From positions 1 to 5,886 of the forward strand of contig JBDKLF010000004.1 of the NCBI GenBank assembly GCA_039795755.1: a DNA stretch of 5,886 nt, given 5' to 3'. Numbering within the stretch: the first letter of the stretch is position 1; each line of letters starts with the position of its first letter. Below, piece after piece: positions 4,922 through 5,886 of the stretch. Origin of the DNA: JANNXY01 sp039795755 (GTDB lineage Bacteria > Patescibacteriota > Minisyncoccia > Phycocordibacterales > CAIZIN01). A program made the translations under genes and the position numbers. The notes under the pieces were generated by a model. That model was not told the DNA's origin, searched no databases, and was given only the letters and a program-made list of their open reading frames with translations.

Positions 4922-4949
4922 TTTACAATTGAGGATATTTTGGTAGTAT
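4922..4949 (+). promoter_or_regulatory. Promoter of the tRNA-Asn gene
   Basis: TTTACA (4922-4927), a 16-bp spacer and TAGTAT (4944-4949) lie about 30 bp before the tRNA. The preceding terminator means the tRNA needs a promoter here. The expected 5' leader is about 24 nt, removed by RNase P. Confidence 0.45.
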
Positions 4950-4979
4950 AGACATATTCTATTGAGAGATAGAAGATAT

Positions 4980-5055
4980 TCCGCGATAGCTCAGCTGGTA
5001 GAGCGGTCGACTGTTAATCGATTGGTCGTAGGTTCGAATCCTACTCGCGGAGCCA
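4980..5055 (+). tRNA. tRNA-Asn, anticodon GTT, CCA encoded
   Basis: A complete 76-nt cloverleaf. The acceptor stem TCCGCGA/TCGCGGA (4980-4986, 5045-5051) is perfect. The D arm is GCTC/GAGC, and the anticodon stem GTCGA/TCGAT has one G-T pair. The anticodon loop CTGTTAA has GTT at 5013-5015 (position 34-36), which reads AAC/AAU. The T-arm contains GGTTCGAATCC. The discriminator is G73, as usual for bacterial tRNA-Asn, and the 3' CCA (5053-5055) is encoded in the DNA. It stands alone between two terminators. Confidence 0.97.
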
Positions 5056-5057
5056 AG

Positions 5058-5080
5058 TCGTGCGAGGTTATCCCGCACGA
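5058..5080 (+). other. Stable hairpin in the tRNA-Asn trailer
   Basis: TCGTGCG (5058-5064) pairs with CGCACGA (5074-5080); allowing one bulged A (5065), GG/CC extends the stem to 9 bp with a TTAT loop. It begins 2 nt after the encoded CCA and has no U-run of its own, so it is not a terminator. It may guide 3' processing of the tRNA precursor. Confidence 0.5.
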
Positions 5081-5088
5081 GAAGCGTT

Positions 5089-5129
5089 AAAAAACAAGAA
5101 AAGCCCATCATGGGCTTTTCTTGTTTTTT
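5089..5129 (+). terminator. Strong intrinsic terminator after tRNA-Asn
   Basis: A perfect 19-bp stem (5089-5107 with 5111-5129) and a 3-nt TCA loop, with A6 at the left end, an AAGCCCA/TGGGCTT core and T6 at the right end. It closes the tRNA transcription unit and, being symmetrical, can work in both directions. Confidence 0.92.
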
Positions 5130-5162
5130 GAGTAATCTGTTGTGTAGAAAAGAGATCGCTTT

Positions 5163-5173
5163 TATGCTAATGT
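5163..5173 (+). promoter_or_regulatory. Possible -10 of the last gene
   Basis: TATGCT (5163-5168) lies 11 bp, and the overlapping TAATGT (5168-5173) 6 bp, before the ATG at 5180. Both are weak matches with no clear -35, but a promoter is needed here because a strong terminator precedes the gene. No Shine-Dalgarno is present. Confidence 0.25.
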
Positions 5174-5179
5174 GCACTT

Positions 5180-5886
5180 ATGCACTATCAGTTAAATGCC
5201 CAGGAAAAAGAACGCTTAGTAAAGGCTGTAAACAATGTACTATCCATCCCTTTCATTGATGACTTGGAGGATTTTATTTGGGAAGCGGTTTTTTCTTATG
5301 CAAAAGGGCTCACTTTAATTGATCCTCTGATCTCAATAAGAAGCAAAAGATTGTTCGATGTTGTCGATGAGAAAACAAAAATTGGTTGGTCAGCTAAAGC
5401 TGTTCAATGGCCTATCAAAATTCCAGGTTCTCTAGAACTTGTCATTCAAAGAGCAGATATATTCAAAAAGGCAGAAGCTCTTGGTTTTCCTCCTCTCGAT
5501 AAAAATAGTGATCCAAATCTCCTAGGTAAAGCACTCATGAAGCATTGGATAAATGAGAAAGTAATCAAAGATGCCGAACATCAAGGTGTTACAGATAAGC
5601 GTGTATGTATATTGATTAAGTCTAGAAACAGAAAGAAGTTTGTTTATCTAGAAGAAAGTCTTACTGAGTATTCATCAGATGATATTCAATGGCGTTGGAG
5701 TGATGATACAAAAACAGGATTACAAGGAACAAAAAAGAAAGATGGTTCTCTTGTGTTCAGATGGTACCCAAACCAAAAACAACTCTTCGAGCGTTTTACA
5801 ATACCCGAAGATTCATTTGTTTTTGAGTTAGATCCAAAAAGAATGTCGATGAGCGACGCTATCGAGGTTCTATTTAAAGATCGAGA
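5180..5886 (+). CDS. Unknown protein, possible PD-(D/E)XK nuclease (3' end outside window)
   Basis: At least 235 residues, open to the window edge. I do not recognise the family. The N-terminal 100 residues have an order that fits a PD-(D/E)XK nuclease core: an acidic helix 'LEDFIWEAVFSY' (29-40, E35), a strand 'KRLFDVVD' (56-63, D60), a turn, then 'GWSAKAV' (69-75), where S-x-K73 would replace the usual E-x-K, and a helix with Q90. The second half has strands ('RVCILIKSRN', 'KFVYLEE') and a 'GLQG...FRWYPNQKQLFERF' region (181-206) rich in aromatic residues. There is no signal peptide or membrane segment. Arginine is encoded by AGA in 7 of 12 cases here, against 8 of 30 in the lexA, GH18 and SET genes together, hinting at a separate origin. 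The gene lies just beyond a tRNA gene. A restriction or defence role is inference only. Confidence 0.8.
   Translation, partial: MHYQLNAQEKERLVKAVNNVLSIPFIDDLEDFIWEAVFSYAKGLTLIDPLISIRSKRLFDVVDEKTKIGWSAKAVQWPIKIPGSLELVIQRADIFKKAEALGFPPLDKNSDPNLLGKALMKHWINEKVIKDAEHQGVTDKRVCILIKSRNRKKFVYLEESLTEYSSDDIQWRWSDDTKTGLQGTKKKDGSLVFRWYPNQKQLFERFTIPEDSFVFELDPKRMSMSDAIEVLFKDR

Noticed and set aside
5031..5055. tRNA-Asn 3' end as a phage or element attachment site
   Set aside because: No second copy of this segment and no integrase gene is seen in the window.
4959..5177. 72-aa minus-strand ORF with an 'RIRTYDQSINSRPLYQLSYRG'-like stretch
   Set aside because: It is the antisense translation of the tRNA-Asn gene and its terminator, a well-known source of false protein calls.

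Overview
The window looks like chromosomal DNA from a small-genome bacterium, most likely a member of the Candidate Phyla Radiation (Patescibacteria). This is an inference. It rests on the gene set (a LexA, a membrane-anchored VanY-type peptidase, a secreted GH18 protein, a bacterial SET-domain protein, a DUF5679 zinc ribbon and a CPR-style orphan zinc-finger protein), on very tight packing, and on start codons without Shine-Dalgarno motifs. All eight genes whose ends are visible stop with TAA. No phylogenetic marker such as rRNA is present, so the phylum cannot be fixed from the sequence alone.

Layout. Positions 4-567 (minus) encode a cysteine-rich putative zinc-binding protein with its own TTGACA promoter. 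From 664 a promoter whose -35/-10 spacer is filled by a Gram-positive-type SOS box (GAAC-N4-GTTC, 670-685) reads into a 64-aa small ORF (730-924) and then lexA (932-1507), which also has an extended -10 directly before its ATG. Convergent to lexA is a VanY-like D,D-carboxypeptidase (1511-2380, minus). It is divergent from a secreted GH18 family protein (2427-3605), with 46 bp between them that hold overlapping promoters and a TACCA-N4-TGGTA palindrome. The GH18 gene overlaps by 4 bp the end of a transglutaminase-like gene (3602-4210, minus), which in turn is divergent by only 22 bp from a complete SET-domain methyltransferase with a post-SET zinc motif (4233-4643). A 50-aa DUF5679 zinc ribbon (4710-4862) follows and ends in a strong terminator. 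Then come tRNA-Asn(GTT) at 4980-5055, an extra hairpin, a second strong terminator, and an incomplete gene (5180 to the window edge) with a possible PD-(D/E)XK nuclease signature and a shifted arginine codon use.

How it fits together. The left part is a self-regulated SOS unit: LexA is expected to repress the promoter that drives the small ORF and lexA itself, making the small ORF a candidate damage-induced protein. The middle is a divergent envelope pair (peptide-trimming carboxypeptidase plus secreted glycosidase-fold protein) that could be co-controlled. The SET and transglutaminase-like genes share one tiny divergent promoter region, but their functional link is unknown. The tRNA-Asn boundary, flanked by terminators, may mark where accessory DNA begins. 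I see no CRISPR array, insertion sequence or origin, and no gene-free stretch over 300 bases.
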